From NCBI RefSeq assembly GCF_014805625.2, contig NW_023998415.1, positions 3,627,149-3,691,148 of the forward strand: DNA of 64,000 nt, read 5' to 3'. The translations under genes and the position numbers were made by a program. A model generated the notes under the pieces. That model was not told where the DNA came from. It made no database searches and saw only the letters and a program-made list of their open reading frames with translations. This DNA is from Glossina fuscipes (lineage: Eukaryota > Arthropoda > Insecta > Diptera > Glossinidae). This document shows, piece by piece, positions 13,156 through 27,100 of the stretch (its first letter is position 1; every line of letters starts with the position of its first letter).

Positions 13156-15439
13156 TTGTTTGATTTCAAACTAAGTCAAAAAATCATGAAAAGATTAATG
13201 AAGAGTAAAAGCGATATATATAAAAAATGAATCGAAATACTATGTGAAGACTAAAGCCATTGAAAACAAAATTGAAATCAAGTGTACAATGTAATAAAGC
13301 TCTGTATCTGAAGGAATGAATCGGTCTACCGGGATGTATGATGCTCATGCCGATGTTTGATGCAAGGTTGTCACCTATTAGCCTGTTATTACATAAAAAT
13401 CAAGTCTTAATGACATGACTTGATTTGCCTTGACCTGATTTGATTATGATTCAGCAAAACTCCACAACACTACTTGCATGGCCAAGAACGCTTCCTAGGT
13501 AAAAGTTTAATGTAAGATCCGCTCAATAGAATATTACGTGAAGGTCAATCGACTTTGGAAGAGAAAGACGCGCAATATTTGGAGAAGTGGAGATTGAAAA
13601 CTTACATACGGTGTTAAAGACACTGTATAGAGGGCGTTTATAAAAAGCGAACTAAGTGCTGCTGAACTAAAGACCGTACCAATATCGGCTCTCGCGTAAT
13701 CCAGCACCAAAACTGAAGAGTTCAAAGAGCATCTAATCTATAATTCTGAATCTAGTCCCGGGATATCAAATCCATGTTTATATCTGCACGACATAGTTAT
13801 TAATGAATTATCTTTCAATACGATCGCTTTAGCAGAACCCTGTTGACCTGGGACTAAGCGCTCATCAACTAGGTTCAACGAATGCCTGGCTGAATGACGA
13901 TATCTGCGAGCAACTATATATAAAACTTCTATGCGAGAGAGGATTAGATGAAAGCAAGGGAATTGCAAAAAGAAAAACAAAAACGTCGGTAATTTTGTGT
14001 AACATATTTTGATGGAAAAGTACAAGAACAACACCTAAAATCACAATTAGCTAAAGATACTGGAAGAAGGGTAACCGAAATATTATCCTACTAGTGATTT
14101 ACGTAAATGGTTTCATAATAAAACGAATAAAGAGGAATTTCAGGAGAATTGTCTTCGTCAAAAATGTAGAGATCTTGAAATACTAATTGGAGGTAGAATT
14201 TCAGCTAACTTAACACGACATTCCATGCAATGATATGCGGCTTCGTGGACTCGATTTTACGCCGGTAAGCACAGATACAAAAACTATCTAAAGGCAAATG
14301 TTCAAAAGATTAGGATTTCTAAACTGGGTTCATGTTTTAATCCGGATGCTCCGGATGCCGACTGGAGCGCTGAAGTTTCGAAATCTTCCTCAGGACGCAC
14401 CGAACTGTCGCTACGTCAACTATTGAAGCCAATTGCATGAAATAATCGAAAGCGGTTAAAGTGGTCGTTCATCTTCGACTTTGCGTACACTATATTACGG
14501 ATGAGCTAAGGAAGAGCTGCAAGCTGCAATAATATTCATTGACAATTGCGGTAAAATCCATATATACTACGTGTAAGTATCTGGATACACGTTAGAATAT
14601 TATGGGGGAGATGGCCTTATCTCCATCAAAACATGCATCAATCCCTTGGATTTGGCTAAAGTTATCGACTGATATTCGCGCTGAACGCTGGGGGCCGTTT
14701 GAAATGAAGAATTGTCGTACATTGTCTATTTTTATAACTGCAAAGCTTACAAAGACAAATTAGTAAATAGTTCCACATTGTAAGCATTTAAGAAAGTGCG
14801 AGTGTTTTCAAAATCAAATTATAGTTCAGTAAACCTGTTACGCTTGTGAAAAAGGCTATTTCGAATGAAAGACTATTCCCAATATATTTTTATAAATTAT
14901 TCAAAGTAAGTAATCGTTGTTTCAAGAGATTAACATCACTGCTAACAGCTTTAAGATTTGCCTTGAGATTGTTCCAGCAAAGAGTGACTTTTTAGCAACT
15001 GAAGTGGGTATGCGGGGTACGGCAAATTGGGGACTTCTAGTAGATCTGCTATACTGAAATCGCCTCCAAAGGAAGCGAGACGATTCAAACTTAATAATTT
15101 TAAATATATAAATCGGAAATCTAAATTTAAGGTAACCTTCAAAAGGTAATTTTAGGAAAATTCGAACTTGAGATGATACCCGATCTATGAGCGTACGATT
15201 TCACAAGTACATAGTTAATTTTATTTATTTGCTTATTTATTTGACTAATACAAGCCAGCCAGCTGTTGCGCGGTGTGCAAAGGAGCTTAAAGTTATTTAT
15301 TTTATAAGCTAAATTTAAATAAATAATTCCTATGTCATTAATAAAATTAAAAAAAAAAAAAAACAATAGGCTTCTAGTCATTTACAACATACACAAATCC
15401 ATACATATTACTATATGACAAGTATGGCGAGTGAATTAT

Positions 15440-16515
15440 TAATAATTTCATCTATTCGAATCGGAAAAGGGGAACAAATTCGATAATCAACGTTAGTGTT
15501 TCTAAAGGCAACATAAAAGGGGTTGCAAAGTTCATAGTTGGAGTGAAAGCGCGGTACGTTAATTGCGATATAATGCTTCGACTCCTCGGACTAATAAAGT
15601 AGGCCACGAGGCTTAGCTATTAACCTACTGCGCCATAACGACAATTTCAAGGCCATAAAGAATTGGAAGATTAATCAATTTCAGACGGTTAATATGGAGG
15701 CGGATCATAAGCCAAATATTACGAATCGTTTGTGTACAGGCTCTATGAAATCAATATTACATTCATAACTTAAAGATCGCACTATTGACGCATATTCAAG
15801 GTTTAACCTAACCCACACAATGAACAGACTCTTTGCAATATAAGCATCATTGAATTCACGAGATCACCTTTTAAAGAACGCCTGCGTACCTCTGGCCTTA
15901 TAAACGTATATGGAGATTGATGCTCATTTCCGCTCACATCCAAATCTTTAAAAAATGGATTTAGCTTAGCGAGATTCCATACATGCAGCCTCTTTAGTGG
16001 ATTACTGTATTTGCGGCATCAGACAGCGGTGGACGAGTTTAAGTTTGAGCTTGACCGACAGAGACACATTGAAGAACTTTCGCAGAGCTCGACAAGCTTT
16101 TACGTTAATACAATTCATAGAGGGGCTAAAATTTAATTGGTTATCGAATATTAATTTAAGGCATCGCATAAGCTCCACGACTTCAATATACGTATCATAT
16201 ATTTCATTATTAAGACTGATGCTATTGCGTTGTCTGGAGCGGTTGAAAAGACCAGTTTTCGATTTATTGGTATTTACGGAGAGAGAGAGTTATTGAGCAT
16301 CCAATTATTGACTGCGTCTAGACATTCGTTTATCTTAGTTTCAAAGGAACGAGTAGTTCACTGATCACAGTTGAGAGATAAAATAAGTACTCGCGTCAGA
16401 CGCTCGTACCTCAGTGAAGTCATTTAGGATCAAACAATATAGAAATCTGAAACCGATCCTTAGGGCACACCTGAATGCATTTTAGCCATCCTAGTGAAAT
16501 AGGTTAATAGATACG
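15440..16515 (-). pseudogene. 5'-truncated non-LTR retrotransposon relic (reverse transcriptase C-terminal half)
   Basis: Read on the minus strand. The first recognisable motif is SGVP-stop-GS near 16460-16480, matching the GVPQGS block of LINE reverse transcriptase. NECLDAVNNWMLNN follows at about 16280-16325, then after a frameshift NTNKSK, FDNQLNF, KACRALRKF and KLKLKLVHRCLMPQ down to about 16000. LEYASIV-, VHKRFVIF- and LKLINLP-like strings occur in broken frames to about 15650. These match the order of the thumb and C-terminal part of CR1/jockey-like elements. Stops and frameshifts throughout show it is dead. It has no endonuclease, no palm YADD motif and no clear 3' tail. Confidence 0.75.
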
Positions 16516-17439
16516 AATATCTGTCTGTCCGTCCCGGTTGTTTGAATGGTTAGTTCTCTTGCAATTGTTAGCGTTATGCAAGAGAAATAATTTATGCTAG
16601 CAACAGGAAAACTTCTTGATAGCTGATGTGCCAAATTTGGGTCATTTATAGCAAGGAACCCGTGTAGTGTGTTAAAAAAAAAAACAAACTTACGTGGCGG
16701 ACGCGAGAACGCATTAGAAGCAACAATAATAACTCAAACGAAAAAACTGATAATCAAAACTAGACCGTGGTTTGATTAAAGCTTGGCAAAATACTTGCAC
16801 TTTGCGTTGAGCCTTTTCTACTTTGACACGGCAAATCATTTTTTATGGACTTTTATGAAAAACTAAACGGTCTGTAAAAAATCTGTTGTTTTCCCTGACA
16901 AAGTCTATACATCTGAAGTTTTGTTTGCAATTTTTATACCCACTACTAAAGAATGATGCAAAGTAAAATGAATATTTTATCAAAACATGTGCTGTGCAGA
17001 CAAGGAATCATAGAGAGTCCGTAAAGTGTATAACAAACGCTGAGTCAATCTAAGGGTATCTGTCCGTTGACTTGTGTGATCACCATTCTTCTGGTCGTAA
17101 AAGTTGCATAAATCGGCCACAATCACCTAATATTACAGAATAACGAATTTTCATTTTCATTTTCTATTTTTTTTTTTTTTTTTTTTGCGTTTCCTTTAAG
17201 AAAAGAGTAGTGGATCCATAAAGTTTAGAAATGGGCAAATAGTATTTTCATAATTTTTTTTCCTTTTTTCATTTATAATCTTTATGTACGGATTAGTATC
17301 TAATAAATTATCCTTCAAATTAATAACTTTATCAACAGCTAAATAGATTTATAAGTAGATTGCTCCTGTCCTCCTATTTTGACTGCGCAATTGCAACCTT
17401 AACTGTTCAGTCGATAAAGCAATTAGTTTTTGTACTCTA

Positions 17440-17795
17440 CTCAACTTGCGGTATAAGGGTATATTAAGTTTATGCAACATCGAGCAGGACTTGAGGTAGA
17501 TCCAATTTTCATAACATGTGATTTATTTATTTTTAAGTTTGTCTATCCGTCTCTTGGTCTTATATTGTTGTAGTTCACTAGCAGACCGTAATTTTTGAGA
17601 TATTTTAATGAAATTTTGTACACTGACATGCTTTGGCCGAAAGACGAACGCTATCGAAAATCGTTCAGATCGCATCACTTTTTCAACCCTTTTTCACTTC
17701 CCATACAATGCCATATTTTGAAAACTCATTGTGTGAATAACTATATGGTAGTGAGGATATTTAATGGTAAGCCATAGCCCACTATGGTTGTTAAA
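17440..17795 (+). repeat. dispersed repeat B, short form copy 2
   Basis: Contains GCAACATCGAGCAGGACTTG, GTTTGTCTATCCGTCTC, TTTTTGAGATATTTTAATGA, CTTTGGCCGAAAGACGAACG, TTCAGATCG and the CATAGCCCACTATGG end. It lies only 150 bp upstream of the first identified Pax exon. Confidence 0.65.
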
Positions 17796-17945
17796 GCAAA
17801 ATATCTGTTCAAATAAGCGAACTTTAATGTCTCATGTTTCAATTAGTACAGAACACTTTCCCGCAATTCAAAGCGTTTTTCAGATGTATTGAAAAAGCAA
17901 TGTAACATATAGTAAGTAGATCTAATGCATTGGTTTGTTTTTTAG

Positions 17946-18143
17946 TTGGCTTAGTTACATCTGGTCCAATCGGTGAATCGCCGATGTTTACGGGCACTTC
18001 GGCAACAGCAGCCGCACCGACCGCTTTAAGTGCATTGATGTCACAGCAACGACTCTTAGAGTTATCACGGTTCGGTGGATTGCGTGGATATGATATAGCA
18101 CAACACATGCTTACGCAACAGGGTGCTGTCTCGAAACTTCTAG
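17946..18143 (+). CDS. eyg: eyegone-type Pax, internal exon A: N-terminal linker and PAI remnant
   Basis: The acceptor is a T-rich tract ending in AG at 17944-17945. The donor is G|GTAAGTG at 18143/18144. The exon starts at the second base of a codon and ends after the first base of a Gly codon. It encodes 65 full codons: a Ser/Thr/Ala-rich linker, then [16 protein letters not shown] and ending VSKLL(G). That last part aligns with helices 2-3 of the Pax PAI subdomain (the CVSKILG end). The N-terminal two thirds of a normal paired domain is absent, which is diagnostic of the eyegone group. The 3' splice position just after the SK-LG motif is a known conserved Pax intron site. The preceding exon must end with a single codon base; no convincing partner was found upstream. 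Confidence 0.9.
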
Positions 18144-21100
18144 GTAAGTGTCCATTTATCTATAAAATGAATATGATGCGATTGCATCATCCATATATAA
18201 TATAAACGATTATTTTATCGAACATATGTACGATATAAAATGCTATGTAACTGATAGCACAATATGTTGTCTGCCTGTGGACGATTAAATTTTTGTGCTC
18301 TTGTTATAACTTTAATTATACTTTTAAATAATCACAGTATTGATTTGATTTGAGTATTATTGTTTAATCATAGAGTAGTGTTATTTGTTTACTCACAAAG
18401 GATGCAAGATATTATCTTGTCCGATTTTGTCTTGCGGAAGTGCCAAAAGGTGAATGGAGATTTCACTTTATATTTATTTTGCAATTTATTTGCACCTCAG
18501 CCACTGTATCTGCTGCAACACGTTAATGAAATTTTATTCAATTTACTCGTTATTACTACAATCAGCAAACACGGAACAGCATATATTTCTGTTGTCCGTT
18601 CATACACACCCATTACAGATTAAAGTTACTGTATGTGCATATACGTATAATGTATGTATTATATGTATGTAAATATATTTATATTGACATATAAAAGTAC
18701 ATGTTTACGTATTATGCTTATATGCATTGGATTCGTTCACTCTATTGAAAGTGCGATCAAACATCTGTCCGACGCTATTCTTCTTTGCCAACGTTTTAGG
18801 CCAACTCTGTATACTTTCTCGTTACAATTCATGCACATGCAAGTCGTATACATAATACATACACAATATAATGCTATATATATATATAGTGGATCATATA
18901 ATTCTTATAAATTAATAATGAAATACTGAACATTTCGAAGTAACTGTTTGTCAGATCATAAAAGTATATTTGTTGAAATGCATTGGAAATATTTCCACTA
19001 TATATACGCATATCGATGTGTCCAGTTAGAAAGTTAGAGTTGCTTCTTGCTTTTTACCAATATAAATTTGGCTTAATTTCCCGCTCGTTTCCATAGTACT
19101 AAGCTCTGCGAATTTGAATATGATGACAACTTTAAAACATATACCCAGTGATAGATCAAATGATTTCGAAAATTGTCTATGACATCTCTTTATTTACACA
19201 AAAGCGCTCGAGAAACATAAATACGTAAAGCAATTATTTACGAAAACGAATCCAAGGCAAGATACATATTGTGATTGCCACAGAGTAGATATGGGTTACT
19301 GAAGGTCGCTTTCAATACCCTGTGTTATGTATTTATTAACAAATAGAATTTTGAAGCGGTACACTTAACTAAAAGTTAAATAATGTGCTGTTCTTAATAG
19401 CAGCGACGTTTTTGTCGCACATAAAAGTCGTATATAAACTGCGGATAAAGAATTCGGCAAAAGCCATATACCATTCATACAAAATTTGTGTTTGTAACTT
19501 GGCTACACTTTCCTAAAACACACAAACACAAGCGCATGTTTTTTTTTTGCTTAAGATTGGCATAATTATTTTTATCCGTAACGCAAGAACTTGCCATCGT
19601 TTACGCAGCTGTACAGAATTGATTCAATTCCGTAAAGAATTGCATTTGCACTGCGAATTCTGTATAGAGTGCAAGAAACACATCGCCATTGTACAAATTC
19701 CTAATTTTCTCTCCGATCATTGTGATCGAATATATATTGTGGTTGAATCACTTCTTTCCCGTTACGAATGATTTTTTTTCTTTCTTGGAAAATTTCTTAT
19801 TTGCTTTCATTAAACATATGATTATTCTTATCAGCTGTTTAATTATATGATTATTCTTATCAGCTGTTTTTCTTTATTTATTCTGCCGGGTAGTTAGATT
19901 TTTGTTTATCTTTAATGATCCTACAAAGGTAGAAATCTTACAATAAAACTTAAGTGAAATGAATGTCGGGAAATATTGGAAAATCGGTGGAAATTTTGAA
20001 TTGAAAACGGGTCTAAGAAGTTAAATTCATTTTAATCTTTTGTTTTTCTTCTATATAATGAAAACAAATCACTAAAGAGCGGTACTCGACTATGGTTTAA
20101 GCTCTGACTTCACTATTCGCTATTAATATTTCAAGAACATCGTAGTGCTTCTTGAGTTAAATATAAAGGTCAACTTATCCTTAAATTATTATTCGACGTT
20201 ATATCATAAGTAGTTGTAAGAGCAATAAATTATTTTTCAAAACTTTGTTAAAAATATATATGTGTATATATGTAGTTAGGCCTAAGTGGAGAACATGATT
20301 TCGCGGTTGGCGATATTAGTAACAGTACTGACATTTACGCAGTTGTTTTCCGGCAACACTTAGGCAATAAAGACACATTGTTCAGAAAAATAGCAAATTC
20401 TTTCAAAAAAGAAGAGTTCTTAAGTGCTTTTTTCGGGACGCAATTATATAACGACAGCATTTGTATAATAGGATTTCAGAACTAGCAACTCCTGAGGTAC
20501 GCATAATATTCTCCAGCTAGTTATGACTTCTCGTTGGACTTCCAAGACCAAAAATAATTTTAATAGAAATGTTGCAAAAAAGCCTTGAGAGGTAGATAGC
20601 TACATGCCCTTGTCAATGATAAACGTTTACCAATTTTTAAACACTGAACGCCCCTATTTTCATCGAATGTCTACATCTAAATAAAACCTAGTCACGAGAT
20701 TTTAGCTGTAACTAAAATTCTTGTGTCTCTGAGGTACCAAATTTTTGAATTTTTACAGATATATCCGCAGCGATTTCAATCTTACCCCTACACACATAAG
20801 ATCATCGATAATTGTTTAATTGATCATGTACTAGGTACACAAGTGCTATAAAAGTTGCTTTTCTTAAAGTCCTTCCAATTACTTGATATTAATTTTGATG
20901 TCAAATTTTCGTACCAATTTGAGCAGTACTTACATCGTAGTTTTACTAAAGTTCTTTTTTTTCTTTTTTCTTTTTTTTTTTATGTATAAAGATGAATGCA
21001 TGCGGATTGGTGTAGCAATGTTAGCGGCATTACTTAAACGCGTTTTTATTTGCGTAGTTCAACAAAGCATATTATTATATCCACAATTATTTGTTATGAA

Positions 21101-24100
21101 AGCAATTATGTATGTGTGCGCATACGTATTACATATAAACAGAGCATATAGTCAGGAAGAAGCGTTTTTTTTGCACGATGTTTGTTGTCATAATAAAACC
21201 ATATGCCTATGTGCGCTTGAGGGTTACAGACTACAAATCAAGTAGCTGGAGTTTAGAATTTTCTTGTCGAGACAAATTTAATAAAACTGACAATTACGAT
21301 AGGCTTGAGAAGTAAGTATATATGATATACGTAGAGTACAAATGAATCGTTTAATCAAGCCTTTTATGGATCACCTTGAAGCTTTGTACAAGCATCTTCG
21401 ACGATCTTGTGAAAATTTATGATATATTAAATATTTACGACTCAGAAAGGACTCAATATTGAATTGAAATTTGGTAAAATTATTTCGTAAGATCATTGAA
21501 AAGGTAAGCGCAAGACGAATGCAACGCTACCTAGTGAGAATGAGATTTACTTCCGTAACTAGACTGCATTCGTTTGGATGATAATTTTTTAATTATTCTT
21601 AGTGTCTACTCCTGTTATTATTAATTGATTTAATTATCCTTAAAGAAGTAAATTCTTAGACTAATGTAAGATGAGCACAGCCAACTAAAACTATCCACTT
21701 CACTTTTAAAATAAGGCTAGATAGCTAGTCTAGCCGTTTTAATTAAGTTGAATGTATTTATGTATCGCTGATATTTTTAAAAAGTTCATAGCGCTCCCAA
21801 GCTGCATTTTGGAAGTGTTCTGATAATCACCAAATATATATGTTTAATCATAAGTTTTTGCTCACTTTTGCAATTTGGAGGAGTAGGGAGACTTAAGGAT
21901 CTATTGGCGGTTTGAAATAGTAAGACCAAGGGGAATCTTTGCAAATATTTATGTATATAGTAGGAGAACGCTCAATTCCCAACGATTCGCTAGCCAAAAA
22001 GTATTAATTTTATCCACGTAAGTGCTAGTGATCTTTCTTATCTAATTCATTTTTCATTGTTATCCACTTGGAATTTAAAGGCTTTAAGATATAGCTTTTA
22101 TGACCGATCAACTATATGTTGTGTAAATCGTTTTGAGGTTGATTTTGGGAACGGGAGTTGTGACCTGAAGAATAGTTCTATCTTCGGTTTTCAGTATTGA
22201 AAACCTTTCGGGTATGAAAAGAAAATGCCATCATTGTTCAAAACATTGATTTTCTCTGCGATTAATTCTCTGAATACCAGATGTTGCGCATATTTGTAAA
22301 GTGATAGTAATCACAGGACAGGAGTTTTAAGACTCATGGCGGTTTGAATCCAAATTTTCAGGAGATGGTTAGGGGAATGGTTGTTTCTCTATTTAACATA
22401 CACAGAAGGACTGTAATCTTTTGGTACTCTATAGGTTTTTTACCGTCCTCGCTGAGTATTGAATTACTTGATTTGAGAGATTTTTGAAATAATTTTGCTC
22501 TTTAACTGATAGACTTTATTTTGTAAAGTTGGTACACCGTTCCCGGCAACCATATTGTATTGGTTCAGAAAACACATGTGCTGACTATGACTGCTTAGGC
22601 AAACCGGCTTCAGAATATTGATATTTGCTTTGTCGTTGTCGTCATGTATGATTAAACCGTAGTCGATTTTGATTAAAATATGTATCTTACTGAAGTAGAT
22701 AACGGTGTTTACGCGAACGAATCATTTTTAAGGTTGAAATGGAAATCTTCATCTGAAGGCAATGTGGTTTCTGACTGTACTTATTGTAAAACATGAGTCT
22801 TAATGTGTTGAGGTGCATCAACCAACCTTCCGCATCAGATAAACCTTTTTTATAAATATGCAACTTTTTTGATTTCTAGATTGATAGTCTTGCCATCGCG
22901 AATTCAATCCGGTTTGAAGTAAAGTCCAGTTTTCCCAATAATCAATTTAATCGATTTTTGAATGAAAATGTTCTATGCTTTTAAAAACGCAATATTATTT
23001 TATCTTTCAAAAATTGAAACTAAAATGGGAATACTTTGCTCAATGACACAAAATAATTTTGAAATGATAGCTAAAAGGTCCCTTGCAAGATGGAATTCTC
23101 TTCAATGGAACATGGATTGGGATATCATGAAAAGCACACAACAGCGTTATTAGAAAGAATGGCAAAGCTACGACAAGCATTCAATCTGGAAGTTTATTTA
23201 AAAACGTTGTGGAACTTTCATTCCCGATTTAACCTTAGTTGACTAAGGTAGGAAACATGACCAGAGTCCAAGCGGGAAATATAAACGCTTCTCAAAAACA
23301 ACCACAGGAGAATAATTAAACGTTAAAGATAAAACCGAGAGAACATTGAACGCATGAGAAGTTGACACAATAAAGAGAATCATAGAATCAACATGAAGAT
23401 GTCAATGTGGATTAAAGAGGACGATATTCAAATAAAGAAGGTAGAAGAAGTACAGGCACTGCTGACAGGTTATACGGTAAGACGGTATTAAAGGGAGAAC
23501 TATGTACGGACACAATACAGAATATGAAGTATCGATGAATCTTTGAATTTAGAAATGAATTTCAATGAGTCATTTACTCTCAAGAAAGTGCGTCAACAAG
23601 CAGCCGAAATGCTTCAAGAACAGCTACAACAAAAATTTACGTGTTTTTACTAAATGAAATGATTGGACGGAAAACCAAAACTTTCCAATGATGAATGTAC
23701 TGGAAATAAAAATTTATTTGCAAATGATATAAAACCGACAAAAGTGACCGGACAATTGGTGAAATGCTTTACTCAGTTTCATCGTCAAAGCGACCACTAA
23801 ACACAGTTGTCGATATACGGAGGATATCTGCCTCTCAGACAAAATAAAAAGTCAAGAATTTTGGAAATCATATGCGACCTGGACGACCGTGTGAACGGAC
23901 AAATGCTAAGAAGGATAAAACAAATTCTGTCAAAGTAACCAATGAACTGCTTTTTCGGATTATATCCAACATAGACGTGTGGTGGGGGAATATCAGACGT
24001 TAAATAGGAGATTAGGTGAGTGAGATGTAAATGCGACCGATTTACATAAAAAGGTACAATACAACTTGAACTTTACAAAAGCAAAGAAGAGATGTCCCCA

Positions 24101-27100
24101 TGCATCTAAGAACAGCAGTAAGAAATAGTAAGCTGACAGACTGTGAGTGGCTTATGAAAAAAACAAACATTTCATATCTGTGGGGATACAGAATGATGAG
24201 AAGAACATATGCCACCCGAAGCTTTTAGCGAACACAATGAATTCAGTTTGATTGTGCGCTATTCTTGGATTCAAGCGGATCTGGCCGTATTTGTTCTGAC
24301 ATACAAACAATCCACACCGCTAACTCGGCATTATTGGAATGTCGTGAACAAGACGTTTATGTTTGCTTTATCTACAAAAGCTCAATAAATGATGGGATAG
24401 CTCGTCTTATTGGAAATTGCTTTTTTGCTGAACATCATGGCTTTGAGGGGTTGACCATGTATACATTAGAAGAGGGCTCTTTAAGTGCCAGTTTGGACTT
24501 GCTAGAAAGCTATCTACAGCTGAGGTTAGCGACGAAGCAACCACAAAAGAATAAAAAAGCAAGCCTTTATAACACATCCGACTGAGAAGCCACATGAGGT
24601 CCGTTTTCCTACGGCTTTAAAATGCGTACTGCGTCTATTCTTTCTGGGACTTTTTCCGTACAACATAACGATTGAAAATCCAGTCATTTTGGACCTGCGA
24701 AAAAGGGAGAAAATTAATTAATCATGTTGATGACGGCACCTTCACAATGCAATATGCATCGTCAGCTTTGATAGAGTGCTAGTCGTTTAAGCACACGATC
24801 ACTATGTCCCTTTTAAAGTATGCTATAAACAAAAAAATATTATTTCTAGTGACAGATGTAACATTACCTTTCGCAGAATATACTAAGCAACTGGACCACA
24901 AAACGCTTTGAGTTAAGACACATCACGTCATCAAAACGTCGAAAATCAAGTAAGCGAAAGCTCATATCCACCGTCAGTTTAAACGACGTATACCGTATCT
25001 ATTTGGACACAGATTATACAGTGAACATTTTTTGTCGCCGGTAAAAAGCACAATTAAAGGGCATTAGGATTGACATCAATTCGTCCTTATTTATAGCTGG
25101 AAAAAAGGAACAAAACTCAACTTCAAAACTCAAGTTAAGTGGTACTATCGGAATAGAAGCAATAACGGCACGGAAGTTGGACATATATCTGAATTATAAT
25201 TATTAAATTCTGATTCTGAAGCTAGAAAAAATGCGCTGGTTTTCTAAAGCACTTATTTGGAACAGAAGCAAAATCCTAATCGCTAACTTTAATCTAGTAT
25301 GGAGTATAAGGTAGTAGATGGCGACAATAAAGACAAGTATCTACTTATGCGCCTAAGAATGCACAGATATATTTGCATATAAACACATATCATTATACAT
25401 TGTTGGTGTAGGCATATTATCCGGGGGACAAATAAACGAAAGGATAAAGTTTTAGAGATATTCAAACTGAATTATAAGGCAAGGAAACAATTTTGTAAAC
25501 AGAATAACACAACAATAATCTGGATATAACATCTGGAGGATATAACATCTGTAAATGTGTGTTTGCGTGTCTTGAAACTTGAAAAGTAAAAACAAACGAA
25601 TGGCTACAATTGGCTAAGGACTGAGCACTGATAAGTGCGAAAAGAGTTGCAAGAAGCAATTACCAATCGGACCAAAATTTATAAAAATACGACACCAATC
25701 TTGGCTGAAATAAGCATTGGTGCTGCATGCTGGCTTATTTTCAGCTGGCGTAATTTAGTATAATATGACTTGCCTTAGTGTACAAGCTCTTGTACTATCT
25801 ATAACCGAGGTGACTGGTTTTTCTCTTTGGAAGCGGAAGAGATCCCTTCGAAATTGGCTCTCTTTTCTAATGAAAAGAAGCATTTCTTTTCCTATTTGGT
25901 TCTCTTTGATGGAGGTCATCTAATGATTGATAGCCAGCGATATCAAAAGGACTGGAGCACAGTTGGGTGTGTGATGACAACAGCACAGAAAGAATAGTGA
26001 TTGGATTGGCCTACCGGAACGTGTGGATAGTCCGAAGGCAAGTGCGACTGCGGCCGCGTACAGTAGGAGAGCACCCAAAGATGTATAGCTTGGTTTAAGT
26101 TCTTGCTTGAACGATAAACCAAGAAGTTGAAGGGTGCCCACGAGGGTCAGGTTGCCCAAAAGTAGGATTACCCCAGCAGGGAGATGCACACTACCCAACG
26201 GAATGCCGGACGAGTACCTTCTTGGCTGACTGCTTGGGTACGGCCCTTCGGGCAGTATTCGTGGTGGCCGTGGTTGCCCCAAAGTTTCGCGGGGGGCTAT
26301 CTAAGAGGTGCTTAGATGGGCCTCAACGTAAACCACTAAACGAGAAATCGGCCCACACTCATTTTCTATTGCGTTACCTCAAGTTAGCGAGTACCCAATG
26401 GGGATTGTCTTTCTCCCTGGGAGAAGACATTCTCTCCTAAGAGAAGAAAAAGAAAGTATGCAGATGTCGTGAGATCCACATCTTCAGTGTGTTATATTCG
26501 TAGTAAGGCTCAAAGAACTGTATAGTACCGAGAATATCCAAATATATTAAGTTTTGTAAATATTGTACCAAGTTAGGCCGAAAGAAAAGCTTAGTAATAT
26601 TTCCATAAAGTACTGTGCAGACTTCATGAAATCGATGAACAATTAATATTTTTAGAACACTGCAAAATTAGAAAACAGCCAAAGGGGTTCTTTGCTGTAA
26701 TAATGTGGAAAATAGATTCGCATACGATTGATTGCGAAATTATCCATAATTAATAATATATATCGGTCAATAATTCCCAGAATCAGGTAGCAAAAGAAAA
26801 AGAAAAGATTATTCTTACAAAATTGAACTTAGTCTTCAACATAATCTTCTTCAAGAGTTACATTATTTTTCTAATAATTTGCTAATTTTTTTATAAAACG
26901 ATTTGCTAAGATCCCCAATGCCGCTAATTCTCATTCTAAATCTCTTTCACTGCAGCATCCTTTTGAGATTTATAAACAGATGCAAATCTGAAGAATACAC
27001 TCTGTGGGGCGGCAATTCGAGCTTTAACTCACGTCATTTTGGCCCTATAGACTTCGACTTGCGATCTAATACATTTTTTCAGTTGTGAATAAAGGCATTC

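Larger units (their letters stand above)
9030..15430. other. AT-rich DNA without identifiable gene
   Basis: Apart from the repeat B copies at 10460-10710 and 12800-13155 and a TA-rich stretch near 9525-9560, I see no exon-like coding, RNA gene or transposon ends. Short open frames here lack domain signatures and have no matching splice sites. Confidence 0.5.

Noticed and set aside
24265..24585. 106-residue open frame and the downstream hydrophobic [12 protein letters not shown] string, considered as a chemoreceptor pseudogene
   Set aside because: Only one weak motif, no membrane-segment series, no TYhhhhhQF signature and no splice sites.
25920..26282. 120-residue Leu/Pro-rich minus-strand frame as a membrane protein gene
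   Set aside because: Lies wholly within dispersed repeat A and is not preserved in the second copy.
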